The notes below the pieces were generated by a model. The model did not search any database, was not told the DNA's origin, and was given only the letters and a program-made list of their open reading frames with translations. A stretch of 64,000 nt of DNA from Pseudomonas frederiksbergensis (GTDB taxonomy: Bacteria; Pseudomonadota; Gammaproteobacteria; Pseudomonadales; Pseudomonadaceae), in assembly GCF_003732275.1 (NCBI RefSeq), contig NZ_MOBM01000021.1, positions 124,001 through 188,000 on the forward strand, written 5' to 3'. The position numbers and the translations under genes were made by a program. Below are positions 8,570 to 16,986 of the stretch, in pieces. Every line of letters begins with the position of its first letter. Position 1 is the stretch's first letter.

Positions 8570-9580
8570 ATGCAAGTAATGCGTGGCTGGGCGGCTCGAT
8601 ACGCGCCATGGGTCGGCCTGGTAAGCATCCTTGGTGCCGCGCAGGAAGCGTTGGCCGGCGATTACGAAGGTTCACCCCAGGTGGCCGAGTTCGTCGGTGA
8701 AATGACCCGCGACTATGGCTTTGCCGGTGAACAGCTGATGGGCGTGTTCCGCGAAGCCGAGCGCAAACAGTCGATTCTGGACGCGATTTCCAAACCCGCC
8801 GAACGGGTCAAACAGTGGAAAGAATATCGCCCGATGTTCATCACCGACGCGCGCATCGCCCGTGGCGTGGACTTCTGGCGTCAGCACGAAGCGGTCCTGG
8901 CTCGTGCCGAGCAGGAATACGGCGTGCCGGCGCAGGTGATCGTCTCGATCATCGGCGTCGAGACCTTTTTCGGTCGCAATACTGGCAATTTCCGGGTGAT
9001 CGATGCCTTGTCGACCTTGGGTTTCGACTATCCTCCCCGTGCCGAATTCTTCCGCAAGGAATTGCGTGAGTTCCTGCTGCTGGCCCGCGAGGAGCAGGTC
9101 GACCCGTTGACCCTCAAAGGCTCCTACGCCGGGGCCATGGGCTTGCCGCAGTTTATGCCGAGCAGTTTTCGCGCCTATGCGGTGGATTTCGACGGTGATG
9201 GCCACATTAATATCTGGAACAACCCGGACGATGCCATCGGCAGCGTCGCCAGTTATTTCAAGCGTCACGGCTGGGTGGCCGGGGAACCTGTGGTCAGCCG
9301 CGCCGATGTGCGTGGCGATCAGGTAGACGAGGGTTTGACCGCCGGCATCGAGCCGACGAAAACCGTCGGGGAGTTGCGGGCGCTGGGCTGGTCGAGTCAT
9401 GATGCGCTGCGCGATGATATGCCGGTCACGGCTTTCCGCCTGGAAGGTGACAATGGCCCCGAATACTGGATGGGCCTGACGAATTTTTACGCAATCACGC
9501 GTTATAACCGCAGCGTGATGTACGCCATGGCCGTACATCAACTGTCTGAACAGCTGGTCCAAGCACGGGGCGTCAAGTAA
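8570..9580 (+). CDS. mltB: Membrane-bound lytic transglycosylase B
   Basis: MltB cleaves the MurNAc-GlcNAc bond to form 1,6-anhydro ends in the periplasm. After an N-terminal secretion signal (to about residue 28, ending EALAG), the SLT-type fold appears with catalytic Glu near residue 131 in IIGVETFFGRNTGNF, then the family signatures GSYAGAMGLPQFMPSSF and VDFDGDGHINIW. I see no lipobox cysteine, so this copy may be soluble, unlike the paralogue at 15210-16532. The ATG 8570 is favoured; GTG 8558 is possible. Its stop overlaps the rlpA start (TAATG). Confidence 0.94.
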   Translation: MQVMRGWAARYAPWVGLVSILGAAQEALAGDYEGSPQVAEFVGEMTRDYGFAGEQLMGVFREAERKQSILDAISKPAERVKQWKEYRPMFITDARIARGVDFWRQHEAVLARAEQEYGVPAQVIVSIIGVETFFGRNTGNFRVIDALSTLGFDYPPRAEFFRKELREFLLLAREEQVDPLTLKGSYAGAMGLPQFMPSSFRAYAVDFDGDGHINIWNNPDDAIGSVASYFKRHGWVAGEPVVSRADVRGDQVDEGLTAGIEPTKTVGELRALGWSSHDALRDDMPVTAFRLEGDNGPEYWMGLTNFYAITRYNRSVMYAMAVHQLSEQLVQARGVK

Positions 9581-10590
9581 TGCGGGCATTGCCTATGAAT
9601 AAACCCCTGAAGCTCATGGCATTTGCCGCGTTGACGATACTGGTCGCCAGTTGTTCGACCAGTCGCTCGCCGACTCAGAAGTCGCCGACCGCCGTTCGTT
9701 CGGCACCTGGCCTGGATATCAACCGGGCTCACAAGGATGGCGCACCCTGGTGGGACGTCGATGTTTCGCGCATCCCGGATGCCACGCCGACCCTGCACAG
9801 CGGTCCTTATAAAGCCAACCCGTACACCGTGCTGGGCAAGACATATTTCCCGCTGCAAGAATCCAAGACCTACGTGGCTTCGGGCACGGCGTCGTGGTAC
9901 GGCACCAAATTCCACGGTCAGAACACCGCCAACGGCGAGGTGTATGACCTGTACGGCATGAGCGCCGCGCACAAGACCCTGCCATTGCCGAGTTACGTTC
10001 GGGTGACCAATCTGGACAACAACAAGAGCGTGATCCTGCGGGTCAACGACCGCGGTCCGTTCTATTCGGACCGGATCATCGACTTGTCCTACGCGGCCGC
10101 CAAGAAGCTCGGCTACGCTGAAACCGGCACGGCGCGGGTCAAGGTTGAAGGCATCGACCCGCAGCAATGGTGGGCACAGAAAGGTCGTCCGGCACCGTTG
10201 ATGCTTAATGAGCCGCAAGTGGCGCAAAATGCCGCGCCGACCGTGACGGCCTCCACCGGCACCGTCGAGCAATGGACGCCACCGCCGCAGCAACATGCCG
10301 CGGCCGTTGTGCCCGTGCAGATCGATGCAAAAAAAAACGCTTCTGTACCAGCCTCTGGCCAGTATCTGCAGGTGGGCGCGTTCGCCAACCCGGACGCTGC
10401 AGAACTCCTGAGATCGAAGCTCAGCGGGATGGTGAACGCTCCGGTGTTCATCAGCTCGATCGTGCGTAACCAGCAGACACTGCATCGGGTGCGGCTGGGG
10501 CCGATCGGCTCGCCGGGTGAAATCCAGCAGGTGCAGAACAGCGTGCGACTGGCCAACCTTGGTTCGCCGAGCCTGGTCAGCGCCGAGTAA
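9580..10590 (+). CDS. rlpA: Septal ring lytic transglycosylase RlpA (lipoprotein)
   Basis: RlpA is an outer-membrane lipoprotein that, in Pseudomonas, degrades naked (stem-less) glycan at the septum. The lipobox LVASC puts the lipidated Cys near residue 25. A double-psi beta-barrel (about 95-190) carries GTASWYGTKFHGQNTANGE and the NDRGPF motif. A proline/alanine-rich linker follows, then a C-terminal SPOR domain (about 260-332; YLQVGAFANPDAAELL) that recruits the protein to the septum by binding naked glycan. The start overlaps the mltB stop by one base; an in-frame ATG at 9595 is the alternative. Confidence 0.95.
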   Translation: MRALPMNKPLKLMAFAALTILVASCSTSRSPTQKSPTAVRSAPGLDINRAHKDGAPWWDVDVSRIPDATPTLHSGPYKANPYTVLGKTYFPLQESKTYVASGTASWYGTKFHGQNTANGEVYDLYGMSAAHKTLPLPSYVRVTNLDNNKSVILRVNDRGPFYSDRIIDLSYAAAKKLGYAETGTARVKVEGIDPQQWWAQKGRPAPLMLNEPQVAQNAAPTVTASTGTVEQWTPPPQQHAAAVVPVQIDAKKNASVPASGQYLQVGAFANPDAAELLRSKLSGMVNAPVFISSIVRNQQTLHRVRLGPIGSPGEIQQVQNSVRLANLGSPSLVSAE

Positions 10591-10609
10591 TACGCAGTAG
10601 TTGATTGAC

Positions 10610-10637
10610 GGTTCGCTTGCGGTTTGGGGGGCGAACC
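10610..10637. other. Hairpin between rlpA and dacA
   Basis: GGTTCGC (10610-10616) and GCGAACC (10631-10637) form a 7-bp stem with a 14-base loop, 20 bases after the rlpA stop. No T-run follows, so it is not a standard terminator; it may limit read-through or protect the 3' end. The remaining gap to dacA shows no clear consensus promoter. Confidence 0.4.
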
Positions 10638-10772
10638 GGGTTGTTGGCTCGTTGAAGAACAAAAGCCCGGCAAGGGTTGCAGAGTGAGCAACTGAACACG
10701 CGACAGCTTTTTAGAAAGTTGTCTGATTAGTTTTGCCTTAGGGCAGTTTCCATTAGCGATTTCGAGAGACGG

Positions 10773-11930
10773 ATGAATATCACCACCTTTGCCAAACGCC
10801 TGTGCCTGCTAGTCCCGCTGCTCCTCTCGCCTGCCGCCTTCGCGGTCGAGATGATGCCGTCGCCACCGCAACTGGCCGCCAAAGCCTATGTACTCATGGA
10901 CGCCAGCAGCGGCAACGTGCTGGTAGAGAACAACGGTGACCAGCGTCTGCCGCCGGCCAGCCTGACCAAGCTGATGACCGCGTATATCGCGACCCTGGAA
11001 ATCCGTCGCGGCCAGATCGGCGAGAACGACCCGGTGACCGTCAGCGAAAACGCCTGGCGTACCGGTGGTTCGCGGATGTTCATCAAGGTCGGCTCGCAGG
11101 TTACCGTCAACGACCTGCTGCACGGCATCATCATCCAGTCGGGCAACGACGCCAGCGTTGCGCTCTCCGAGCACATCGCCGGCAGCGAAGACGCTTTCGC
11201 CGACCTGATGAACAAAACCGGCGCCGACCTGGGCCTGACCAACACCCACTTCATGAACCCGACCGGTCTGCCAAACCCTGAGCACTACTCGTCGGCTCAC
11301 GACATGGCGGTGCTGGCTCGCGCGATCATTCACGAAGACCCGGCTCACTACGCGATCTACTCGCAGAAAGAGTTCTTCTGGAACGGCATCAAGCAGCCTA
11401 ACCGCAACCTGCTGCTGTGGCGCGACAAGACCGTCGACGGCCTGAAAACCGGCCACACCGACGAAGCCGGCTACTGCATGGTGTCTTCGGCCGTACGTGA
11501 TGGCATGCGCCTGATTGCCGTGGTGTTCGGCACCAACAGCGATGTAGCCCGCGCTGCTGAAACCCAGAAGCTGCTGACCTACGGTTTCCGCTTCTTTGAA
11601 ACCCAGACCTTCTATCAGAAAGGCACCGAGCTGGCTCAGGCACCTGTCTGGAAAGGCACCACCAATCAAGTCAAGGCCGGCCTGGCTCAAGACCTGACCA
11701 TGACCTTGCCAAAAGGCCAGCTGAAAAAGCTTGCCGCCAGCATGACCATGACCCCGCAACTGGTCGCGCCAATCGCCAAGGGTGATGTGATCGGTAAAGT
11801 CGAAGTGAAACTGGATGACAAGGTGGTGCATAGCGCCGACCTGATCGCTCTGGACGCGGTCGACGAAGGTGGTATCTTCCGCCGCATGTGGGATAGCATC
11901 CGTCTATTCTTCTACGGCTTGTTCAACTGA
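10773..11930 (+). CDS. dacA: D-alanyl-D-alanine carboxypeptidase (PBP5/6 type)
   Basis: This low-mass PBP trims the terminal D-Ala from pentapeptide stems and limits cross-linking. A signal peptide ends near residue 24 (AAFA/VEMM). The active-site serine lies in SLTK (Ser63, Lys66), the second motif is SGN (123-125), and KTG is in LKTGHTDEAG (about 226). The all-beta C-terminal domain is followed by an amphipathic helix (RRMWDSIRLFFYGLFN) that anchors the protein to the outer face of the inner membrane. Length (385) fits PBP5. A 182-base gap before it could hold its own promoter. Confidence 0.96.
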   Translation: MNITTFAKRLCLLVPLLLSPAAFAVEMMPSPPQLAAKAYVLMDASSGNVLVENNGDQRLPPASLTKLMTAYIATLEIRRGQIGENDPVTVSENAWRTGGSRMFIKVGSQVTVNDLLHGIIIQSGNDASVALSEHIAGSEDAFADLMNKTGADLGLTNTHFMNPTGLPNPEHYSSAHDMAVLARAIIHEDPAHYAIYSQKEFFWNGIKQPNRNLLLWRDKTVDGLKTGHTDEAGYCMVSSAVRDGMRLIAVVFGTNSDVARAAETQKLLTYGFRFFETQTFYQKGTELAQAPVWKGTTNQVKAGLAQDLTMTLPKGQLKKLAASMTMTPQLVAPIAKGDVIGKVEVKLDDKVVHSADLIALDAVDEGGIFRRMWDSIRLFFYGLFN

Positions 11931-11945
11931 ATTAGTGTGGACCTG

Positions 11946-11978
11946 CATGGCCCCGTTCCAATCCGGAGCGGGGCCATG
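11946..11978. other. Perfect 10-bp hairpin between dacA and the DUF493 gene
   Basis: CATGGCCCCG (11946-11955) pairs perfectly with CGGGGCCATG (11969-11978) around a 13-base loop. No U-tract follows on either strand. It may act as an attenuator or as a 3'-end stabiliser separating highly expressed dacA from ybeD-lipB-lipA. Confidence 0.5.
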
Positions 11979-12010
11979 TCCGTTGCCACGGCTTACGAGG
12001 CCGTTACGCC

Positions 12011-12286
12011 ATGACAGACACTGAAGTAAAGGCGCCAAAAATCGAATTCCCCTGCGCGGATTACCCGATCAAGGTAATCGGAGACACCGGCGTGGGTTTC
12101 AGGGACAAGATCATCGCGATCCTTGAGAAACACGCGACCGTTGACCACAACACCTTTGCCGAACGGCAGAGTACCAACGGCAAGTACACGACCATCCAGT
12201 TGCACATCATCGCCACCGGCCAGGAACAGCTGTACGACATCAACAGCGAGTTGCGGGCTACCGGTTTCGTGCATATGGTGCTGTGA
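12011..12286 (+). CDS. ybeD: DUF493 (YbeD) family protein
   Basis: This is a 91-residue ferredoxin-like-fold protein of the YbeD/DUF493 family. The core IEFPCADYPIKVIGD, then HNTFAERQSTNGKYTTIQLH and a final LRATGFVHMVL are typical. Its role is not firmly known; the constant place between dacA and lipB, with a TGATG stop/start overlap, suggests a link to lipoylation or a regulatory role. The resemblance to ACT-like ligand-binding domains is family knowledge only. Confidence 0.92.
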   Translation: MTDTEVKAPKIEFPCADYPIKVIGDTGVGFRDKIIAILEKHATVDHNTFAERQSTNGKYTTIQLHIIATGQEQLYDINSELRATGFVHMVL

Positions 12287-12933
12287 TGTCTGGCACGCTG
12301 GGCTTTCGCGAGCTCGGCCAGTTGGCTTACGAGCCGGTCTGGCATGCCATGCAGCGCTTCACCAACGAACGCGGCAGCGATGCCGCCGACGAAGTCTGGC
12401 TGGTGGAGCATCCGCCGGTATTCACCCAGGGCCAGGCCGGCAAGGCTGAACACCTGCTGCTGCCAGGGGATATTCCGGTGGTGAAGGTCGACCGCGGTGG
12501 TCAGGTGACTTACCACGGTCCCGGCCAATTGGTGGCCTACCTGTTGCTGGACGTGCGCAAGCTGGGGTTCGGCGTGCGTGATCTGGTCAGCCGCATGGAG
12601 CAATGCCTGATCGAGCTGCTGGCCAGCTACGGCGTGACCGCGGTGGCCAAGCCGGATGCGCCGGGTGTCTACGTCGATGGCGCGAAAATCGCTTCTCTGG
12701 GTCTGCGGATCCGCCACGGTTGCTCCTTTCATGGCTTGGCCTTGAACGTGGATATGAACCTGGAACCGTTTCGACGGATTAATCCCTGCGGCTACGCCGG
12801 GCTGGCAATGACCCAGCTGCGCGATCACGCAGGATCGATTGAATTTGCCGAGGTAAGTGCCCGGCTGCGCGTGCAGCTCGTCAAACACCTCGACTATGCT
12901 GAGCAGACGACCCTAACGGGCGGAATCGACTGA
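12286..12933 (+). CDS. lipB: Octanoyl-[acyl carrier protein]:protein octanoyltransferase
   Basis: LipB moves octanoate from acyl carrier protein to lipoyl domains of dehydrogenase complexes. The catalytic dyad is visible: Lys134 in GAKIASLGLRI and Cys168 in NPCGYAGL. The substrate-loop motif RGGQVTYHGPGQLVAY is intact. I take ATG 12286, which shares one base with the ybeD stop; a GTG one codon earlier is less likely. It is followed two bases later by lipA, so octanoyl transfer and sulfur insertion are co-expressed. Confidence 0.96.
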   Translation: MSGTLGFRELGQLAYEPVWHAMQRFTNERGSDAADEVWLVEHPPVFTQGQAGKAEHLLLPGDIPVVKVDRGGQVTYHGPGQLVAYLLLDVRKLGFGVRDLVSRMEQCLIELLASYGVTAVAKPDAPGVYVDGAKIASLGLRIRHGCSFHGLALNVDMNLEPFRRINPCGYAGLAMTQLRDHAGSIEFAEVSARLRVQLVKHLDYAEQTTLTGGID

Positions 12934-12934
12934 T

Positions 12935-13957
12935 ATGACTACTGATGCAGTGCAAACCATGATCCCGACGCTCGATGTCACCGAGCGTCCGGCCCCGCGT
13001 GCCAAGGTTGAAGCCGGCGTCAAGCTGCGCGGCGCCGAGAAGGTTGCACGCATCCCGGTGAAGATCATCCCGACCACTGAACTGCCGAAGAAACCCGACT
13101 GGATTCGCGTGCGCATCCCGGTTTCCCCGGAAGTCGACCGCATCAAGGCCCTGCTGCGCAAACACAAGCTGCACAGCGTATGCGAAGAGGCGTCCTGCCC
13201 GAACCTGGGCGAGTGCTTCTCCGGTGGCACCGCGACCTTCATGATCATGGGTGACATCTGCACCCGTCGTTGCCCGTTCTGCGACGTTGGCCATGGACGT
13301 CCGAAGCCACTGGACGTCAACGAGCCGGAAAGCCTGGCCATTGCCATCGCCGACCTGAAACTCAAGTACGTCGTAATCACTTCGGTAGACCGCGACGACC
13401 TGCGTGACGGCGGTGCCCAGCACTTTGCCGACTGCATCCGCGAAATCCGCAAACTGTCGCCGAATGTTCAGCTCGAGACTCTGGTCCCGGACTACCGTGG
13501 CCGCATGGACGTCGCACTGGAAATCACCGCCGCCGAGCCGCCTGATGTGTTCAACCACAACCTGGAAACCGTGCCACGCCTGTACAAGGCTGCGCGTCCG
13601 GGTTCGGATTACCAGTGGTCGCTGACCCTGTTGCAACGCTTCAAGCAGATGATGCCGCACATTCCGACCAAATCCGGTTTGATGCTGGGCCTGGGCGAAA
13701 CCGATGAAGAAGTCATCGAAGTCATGAAGCGCATGCGCGAACACGACATCGACATGCTGACCCTGGGCCAGTACCTGCAACCGTCCCGCAGCCACTTGCC
13801 GGTCCAGCGCTTCGTGCACCCGGACACCTTCGCCTGGTTCGCCGAGGAAGGTTACAAAATGGGCTTCAAGAACGTTGCTTCCGGTCCGTTGGTGCGCTCC
13901 TCGTACCATGCCGATGAGCAGGCAAAACTGGTCAAGGCCGAGCTGATGTCGTCCTGA
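12935..13957 (+). CDS. lipA: Lipoyl synthase
   Basis: LipA is a radical-SAM enzyme that inserts two sulfurs into protein-bound octanoate, using an auxiliary [4Fe-4S] cluster as the sulfur source. The auxiliary-cluster cysteines are in CEEASCPNLGEC and the radical-SAM cluster in CTRRCPFC. The RSSY sequence in VRSSYHADEQ near the C-terminus supplies the serine ligand of the auxiliary cluster. The N-terminus is about 40 residues longer than the E. coli form, which is usual for Pseudomonas. It is the last gene of the operon and is followed by a strong terminator. Confidence 0.97.
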   Translation: MTTDAVQTMIPTLDVTERPAPRAKVEAGVKLRGAEKVARIPVKIIPTTELPKKPDWIRVRIPVSPEVDRIKALLRKHKLHSVCEEASCPNLGECFSGGTATFMIMGDICTRRCPFCDVGHGRPKPLDVNEPESLAIAIADLKLKYVVITSVDRDDLRDGGAQHFADCIREIRKLSPNVQLETLVPDYRGRMDVALEITAAEPPDVFNHNLETVPRLYKAARPGSDYQWSLTLLQRFKQMMPHIPTKSGLMLGLGETDEEVIEVMKRMREHDIDMLTLGQYLQPSRSHLPVQRFVHPDTFAWFAEEGYKMGFKNVASGPLVRSSYHADEQAKLVKAELMSS

Positions 13958-13981
13958 TCCCGTTGTGAGAGCAAAAAAAGG

Positions 13982-14016
13982 CCCGCAAGGCTTCTCAGGC
14001 CTTGCGGGTTTTTTTT
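13982..14016 (+). terminator. Intrinsic terminator after lipA
   Basis: CCCGCAAGG (13982-13990) pairs with CCTTGCGGG (14000-14008) around a 9-base loop, followed by eight T residues. The A-run before it (13973-13979) makes it partly bidirectional. It closes the proA-lipA transcription unit. Confidence 0.95.
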
Positions 14017-14129
14017 AGCAGTGCCCACGGCGAGCCTTTTCCTGCGAGCCCTGGTGCGATTGACCCTCTTCTGTTTATTCCCGTTCCTGACTACTGTGTG
14101 CTGAAGCGTTCATACAGGGAGAATCATGG

Positions 14130-15080
14130 ATGACTGCTCGACCGACCCACACCCTTTGTCCTCACGCTCCCGTTCCGGCCTTGCCGCCTGCAGGGCTGAT
14201 CGGCGTGATCGCGCCCGCCGGCCCCGCGGCGCTGGACACCGATAAAGCCATTGCCTGGATGCGCGCTCGCGGCTATTCACTGCGCGTGTTTCCCGGTGTT
14301 TATGAGCAAGAGGGTTATCTGGCCGGCAGCGATGATGTGCGGCTCAATGACTTGCATGGCGCATTCGCCGACAGCGAGGTCGATGCAATCATCTGTCTGC
14401 GTGGCGGTTACGGTACGCCGCGTTTGCTCGATCGCATCGATTTTGAATTACTGCGCAACAACGCCAAGCCGTTTATCGGCTACAGCGACGTCACTGCACT
14501 GCACTCGGCCATCAGTCGTTATGCCGGGTTCGTGACCTTCCATGGCCCGATGCTCAACGCTGACCTGCTGGGTGACAAGCAACAACCCACCGAGTTCTCG
14601 TTTTTCAACATGCTGCGTGGGCAGGTAAAGGCGGGCAGTGTACTTTCTCACCCGGTGGCCTGGCCGTTGACCACAATCGAGCCCGGCATCGCTCACGGAC
14701 GTTTGCTGGGGGGCAATCTGTCGATGATCGCCGCGACCATGGGCACGCCTTACGAGATCGATGCCGAGGGCGCCATCCTGTTCATCGAGGACATTAACGA
14801 GCCGCTGTATCGCATCGACCGGCTGCTGACTCATTTGCGTCTGGCCGGCACGCTGCACAAGCTGCGCGGGGTGCTGGTGGGGGATGTGGCAGGGGTTGAT
14901 GCGATTGCGCTGGAGAGGTTGCTCAAGCAGACCTTTGCTCCTTTGCGGATACCGGTGCTCTCCGGATGGCGTAGCGGGCATTGTGATCCGAATTTGACGC
15001 TGCCGATGGGCGCGTTGGTCAGGCTGGATGCGGGGGACAAGACGTTGGTGTTGGAGCAGGATGTGGTGATCAAGGCTTAG
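14130..15080 (+). CDS. ldcA: Murein LD-carboxypeptidase (S66 family)
   Basis: LdcA removes the terminal D-Ala from recycled murein tetrapeptides in the cytoplasm. The S66 serine peptidase signature GYSD holds the nucleophile (Ser119). The acidic member is in the FIEDINEPLYRIDRLL segment and the catalytic His in GHCDPNLTLPMG near the C-terminus. No signal peptide is apparent. The nearby ATG at 14126 is out of frame; GGGAGAATC supplies the ribosome site. It stands alone between the lipA terminator and a REP doublet but fits the local peptidoglycan theme. Confidence 0.93.
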   Translation: MTARPTHTLCPHAPVPALPPAGLIGVIAPAGPAALDTDKAIAWMRARGYSLRVFPGVYEQEGYLAGSDDVRLNDLHGAFADSEVDAIICLRGGYGTPRLLDRIDFELLRNNAKPFIGYSDVTALHSAISRYAGFVTFHGPMLNADLLGDKQQPTEFSFFNMLRGQVKAGSVLSHPVAWPLTTIEPGIAHGRLLGGNLSMIAATMGTPYEIDAEGAILFIEDINEPLYRIDRLLTHLRLAGTLHKLRGVLVGDVAGVDAIALERLLKQTFAPLRIPVLSGWRSGHCDPNLTLPMGALVRLDAGDKTLVLEQDVVIKA

Positions 15081-15104
15081 GAATTCATCGCCTGACAGTC
15101 AGTC

Positions 15105-15186
15105 TTCGCGAGCAAGCCCGCTCCCACATTCGACCGCATTTTCATGAAAGAACTCGGTCAATTGTGGGAGCGGGCTTGCTCGCGAA
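15105..15186. repeat. REP doublet, GTGGGAGCGGGCTTGC class
   Basis: Perfect 24-base inverted copies (15105-15128 and 15163-15186) surround a 34-base centre. It lies between the convergent ends of ldcA and the second MltB-like gene, where it could also act as a transcription or mRNA-end barrier. Confidence 0.92.
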
Positions 15187-15209
15187 AGCGCTATCAGCCA
15201 TTCGTCTTA

Positions 15210-16532
15210 CTAGCGGCTACGCAACCCTTCCAGCAACTTGTGCGTCGGATAACCATCCGCCGGCCAGCCAAACGACTGCTGGGCGCTGCGGATCGCTTTG
15301 CGGGTATTGGCGCCGATAATCCCGTCGGCGGTCCCTGCGTCGTAGTTCTGGGCACTCAGCAGGTTTTGCAGCTCGATTCGCTCGGTACGGCTCAGCGGCA
15401 AGTCATCTTTTGGCCACAGACCGCTGATCAGGCCGCCACCATTGAAACGCTCGGACAACAGACTCACGGCCAAGGCGTAGGACGAAGAGTTGTTGTACTT
15501 GAGGATCGCGCGGAAGTTATCGAGGACCAGGAACGCCGGGCCGCGATAGCCTGCGGGCAGCAGCAGGGCGGCCGACAGGTGTTCGGAACCTGCTGGAACC
15601 TGGCCGCCATTGGGCAGGGTCACCCCCAATTGTCGCCACTCGGCAACGCTCTTGCGAATCGTGCCATCGGCCAGGGCGTAATTGAAATCGCTCGGCAGTT
15701 GCGCTTCGAAGCCCCAAGGCTGGCCTTTCTGCCAGCCGGAGCTTTGCAGGTAGTGCGCGGTCGAGGCCAGTGCATCGGCGGGGCTGTTCCAGATGTCGCG
15801 GCGGCCATCGCCGTCGAAGTCCACGGCGTGGGTGTTGTAAGTAGTCGGGATGAACTGGGTCTGGCCCATGGCGCCGGCCCAGGAGCCGAGCATTTTCTCC
15901 GGTTCGATATCGCCCTGTTGCAGAATTTGCAGCGCAGCGATCAGTTGCGCGTGAGCAAAGCCCGGACGTCGACCTTCATAAGCCAGGGTCGCCAGGGAGT
16001 TGATCACCGACTTGTTGCCCTGGAACTGACCAAAGTTACTTTCCATGCCCCACACCGCGACCAGAGCCTGGCGGTCGACGCCGTAGCGCTGTTCGATGCT
16101 TTGCAGGATGTCGGCGTACTGGCTGACCAGCGCCTGACCTTTGCGCACCCGCAGCGGCGACAGCGCCCCGTCGAGGTACTCCCACACCGGGCGAGTAAAT
16201 TCCGGTTGGCTGCGGTCGGCACGGATCACGCTGTCGTCCACGCTGACATTGGCAAAAGCACGGTCGAACAGGTCGGCGCGGATGCCGGCGGCGAGGGCGT
16301 CTTTACGGAAACCCGCTTGCCATTCGGCAAAGGTCTGGGTTGGCTGGATGTCGAGATTCTCACCGTTTGGAACTACCGGCGGAATGATCGCAGGGGCCGT
16401 CGCAACGGTGCGGGTCTGAAGCGGTTGGGCGTCGGCGGCGGTGGGTTTTTCCGCGCAGGCGACAAGCAGAACGAGGCTGGAGGCAGCTATCAGTTGGCGA
16501 AGGTGCCAACGACGGGAAAGACAAAGGGGCAT
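15210..16532 (-). CDS. MltB-family lytic transglycosylase, lipoprotein with peptidoglycan-binding domain
   Basis: This second MltB-like lytic transglycosylase is about 440 residues from the favoured ATG. The lipobox LLVAC puts the lipidated Cys near residue 26. Catalytic Glu164 is in WGMESNFGQFQG, followed by GSWAGAMGQTQFIPTTY and VDFDGDGRRDIW. The C-terminal 65 residues (ERIELQNLLSAQNYDAGTAD...) form a type-1 peptidoglycan-binding domain that MltB at 8570-9580 lacks. The frame extends 14 codons further upstream, but the basic MPLCLSRRWH start gives a proper signal peptide. It would be anchored to the outer membrane. Confidence 0.93.
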   Translation of the reverse strand: MPLCLSRRWHLRQLIAASSLVLLVACAEKPTAADAQPLQTRTVATAPAIIPPVVPNGENLDIQPTQTFAEWQAGFRKDALAAGIRADLFDRAFANVSVDDSVIRADRSQPEFTRPVWEYLDGALSPLRVRKGQALVSQYADILQSIEQRYGVDRQALVAVWGMESNFGQFQGNKSVINSLATLAYEGRRPGFAHAQLIAALQILQQGDIEPEKMLGSWAGAMGQTQFIPTTYNTHAVDFDGDGRRDIWNSPADALASTAHYLQSSGWQKGQPWGFEAQLPSDFNYALADGTIRKSVAEWRQLGVTLPNGGQVPAGSEHLSAALLLPAGYRGPAFLVLDNFRAILKYNNSSSYALAVSLLSERFNGGGLISGLWPKDDLPLSRTERIELQNLLSAQNYDAGTADGIIGANTRKAIRSAQQSFGWPADGYPTHKLLEGLRSR

Positions 16533-16594
16533 GCACAGGTCCAGAGGATACGAATCAGGTGCAGACCTTAACATGTTGAGCGATGGCTTGCCTT

Positions 16595-16759
16595 TCAGGC
16601 CGCCAGAAAGTAAGAAGCCTCCCAGCTATTAGACTGGAAGGCTTCGCGGCGGTAGCTGCCTTTGCCCTTGCCGGCTCGTTCCTGACGGCTGCGGAACAGT
16701 GGCTGGGCGATGATGGATTTGGCTTTGTTTGGGCCATTTTTGGATGGCTTTTTGCTCAT
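16595..16759 (-). CDS. arfA: Alternative ribosome-rescue factor ArfA (54 codons)
   Basis: ArfA recruits release factor 2 to ribosomes stalled on stop-less mRNA, as a backup to tmRNA. The frame begins MSKKPSKNGPNKAK, continues with PLFRSRQERAGKGKGSYRR and ends NSWEASYFLAA. It matches the E. coli ArfA pattern of PLFRxR, then KGKGSYxR, then NWEAS, in the same order. The GAGAG before the ATG is an acceptable ribosome site. A hairpin within codons 39-49 (separate entry) would give a truncated mRNA without a stop, as known for other ArfA genes. It is too short to be found by length-based gene calling. Confidence 0.88.
   Translation of the reverse strand: MSKKPSKNGPNKAKSIIAQPLFRSRQERAGKGKGSYRREAFQSNSWEASYFLAA
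16614..16645 (-). terminator. Hairpin inside the arfA reading frame
   Basis: On the minus strand GAAGCCTTCCAG pairs with CTGGGAGGCTTC: 12 pairs including one G-U wobble, with an 8-base loop. TTACTTTC follows immediately. It lies inside arfA codons 39-49, upstream of the stop codon. It could act as an intrinsic terminator or an RNase III site; either would remove the stop codon while leaving the KGKGSYRR core. Confidence 0.7.
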
Positions 16760-16828
16760 GATGGTCTCTCGCAAGTGAGTGGGTTTTGCGGGGGGAATAA
16801 TCTGCCGAAGTTGGGGGGCTGTCTAGTC

Positions 16829-16843
16829 CCTACATTGTGTAGG
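16829..16843. promoter_or_regulatory. Short palindrome upstream of arfA
   Basis: CCTACA-TTG-TGTAGG is a perfect 6-bp inverted repeat with a 3-base spacer, about 70 bases before the arfA start. It could be a protein-binding site or part of the promoter region. No regulator can be named. Confidence 0.3.
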
Positions 16844-16853
16844 AAATGATACC

Positions 16854-16986
16854 TGTGGCGAGGGAGCTTGCTCCCGCTCGGCTGCGTAGCAGTCGTAAAA
16901 CGGGCAACCGAGGAACATCTGAAGAGGCGTGGTGACTGGTTGTAGGGTCGCTTCGCAACCCAGCGGGAGCAAGCTCCCTCGCCACA
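16854..16986. repeat. REP doublet, TGTGGCGAGGGAGCTTGC class
   Basis: Perfect inverted 25-base arms (16854-16878 and 16962-16986) surround an 83-base centre. This class has the hairpin core GGGAGC-TT-GCTCCC. It sits between the arfA upstream region and the end of holA. Confidence 0.9.

Noticed and set aside
16555..16737. 60-codon frame on the minus strand overlapping arfA
   Set aside because: It is in another frame of the same strand; the arfA frame has the recognised protein pattern.
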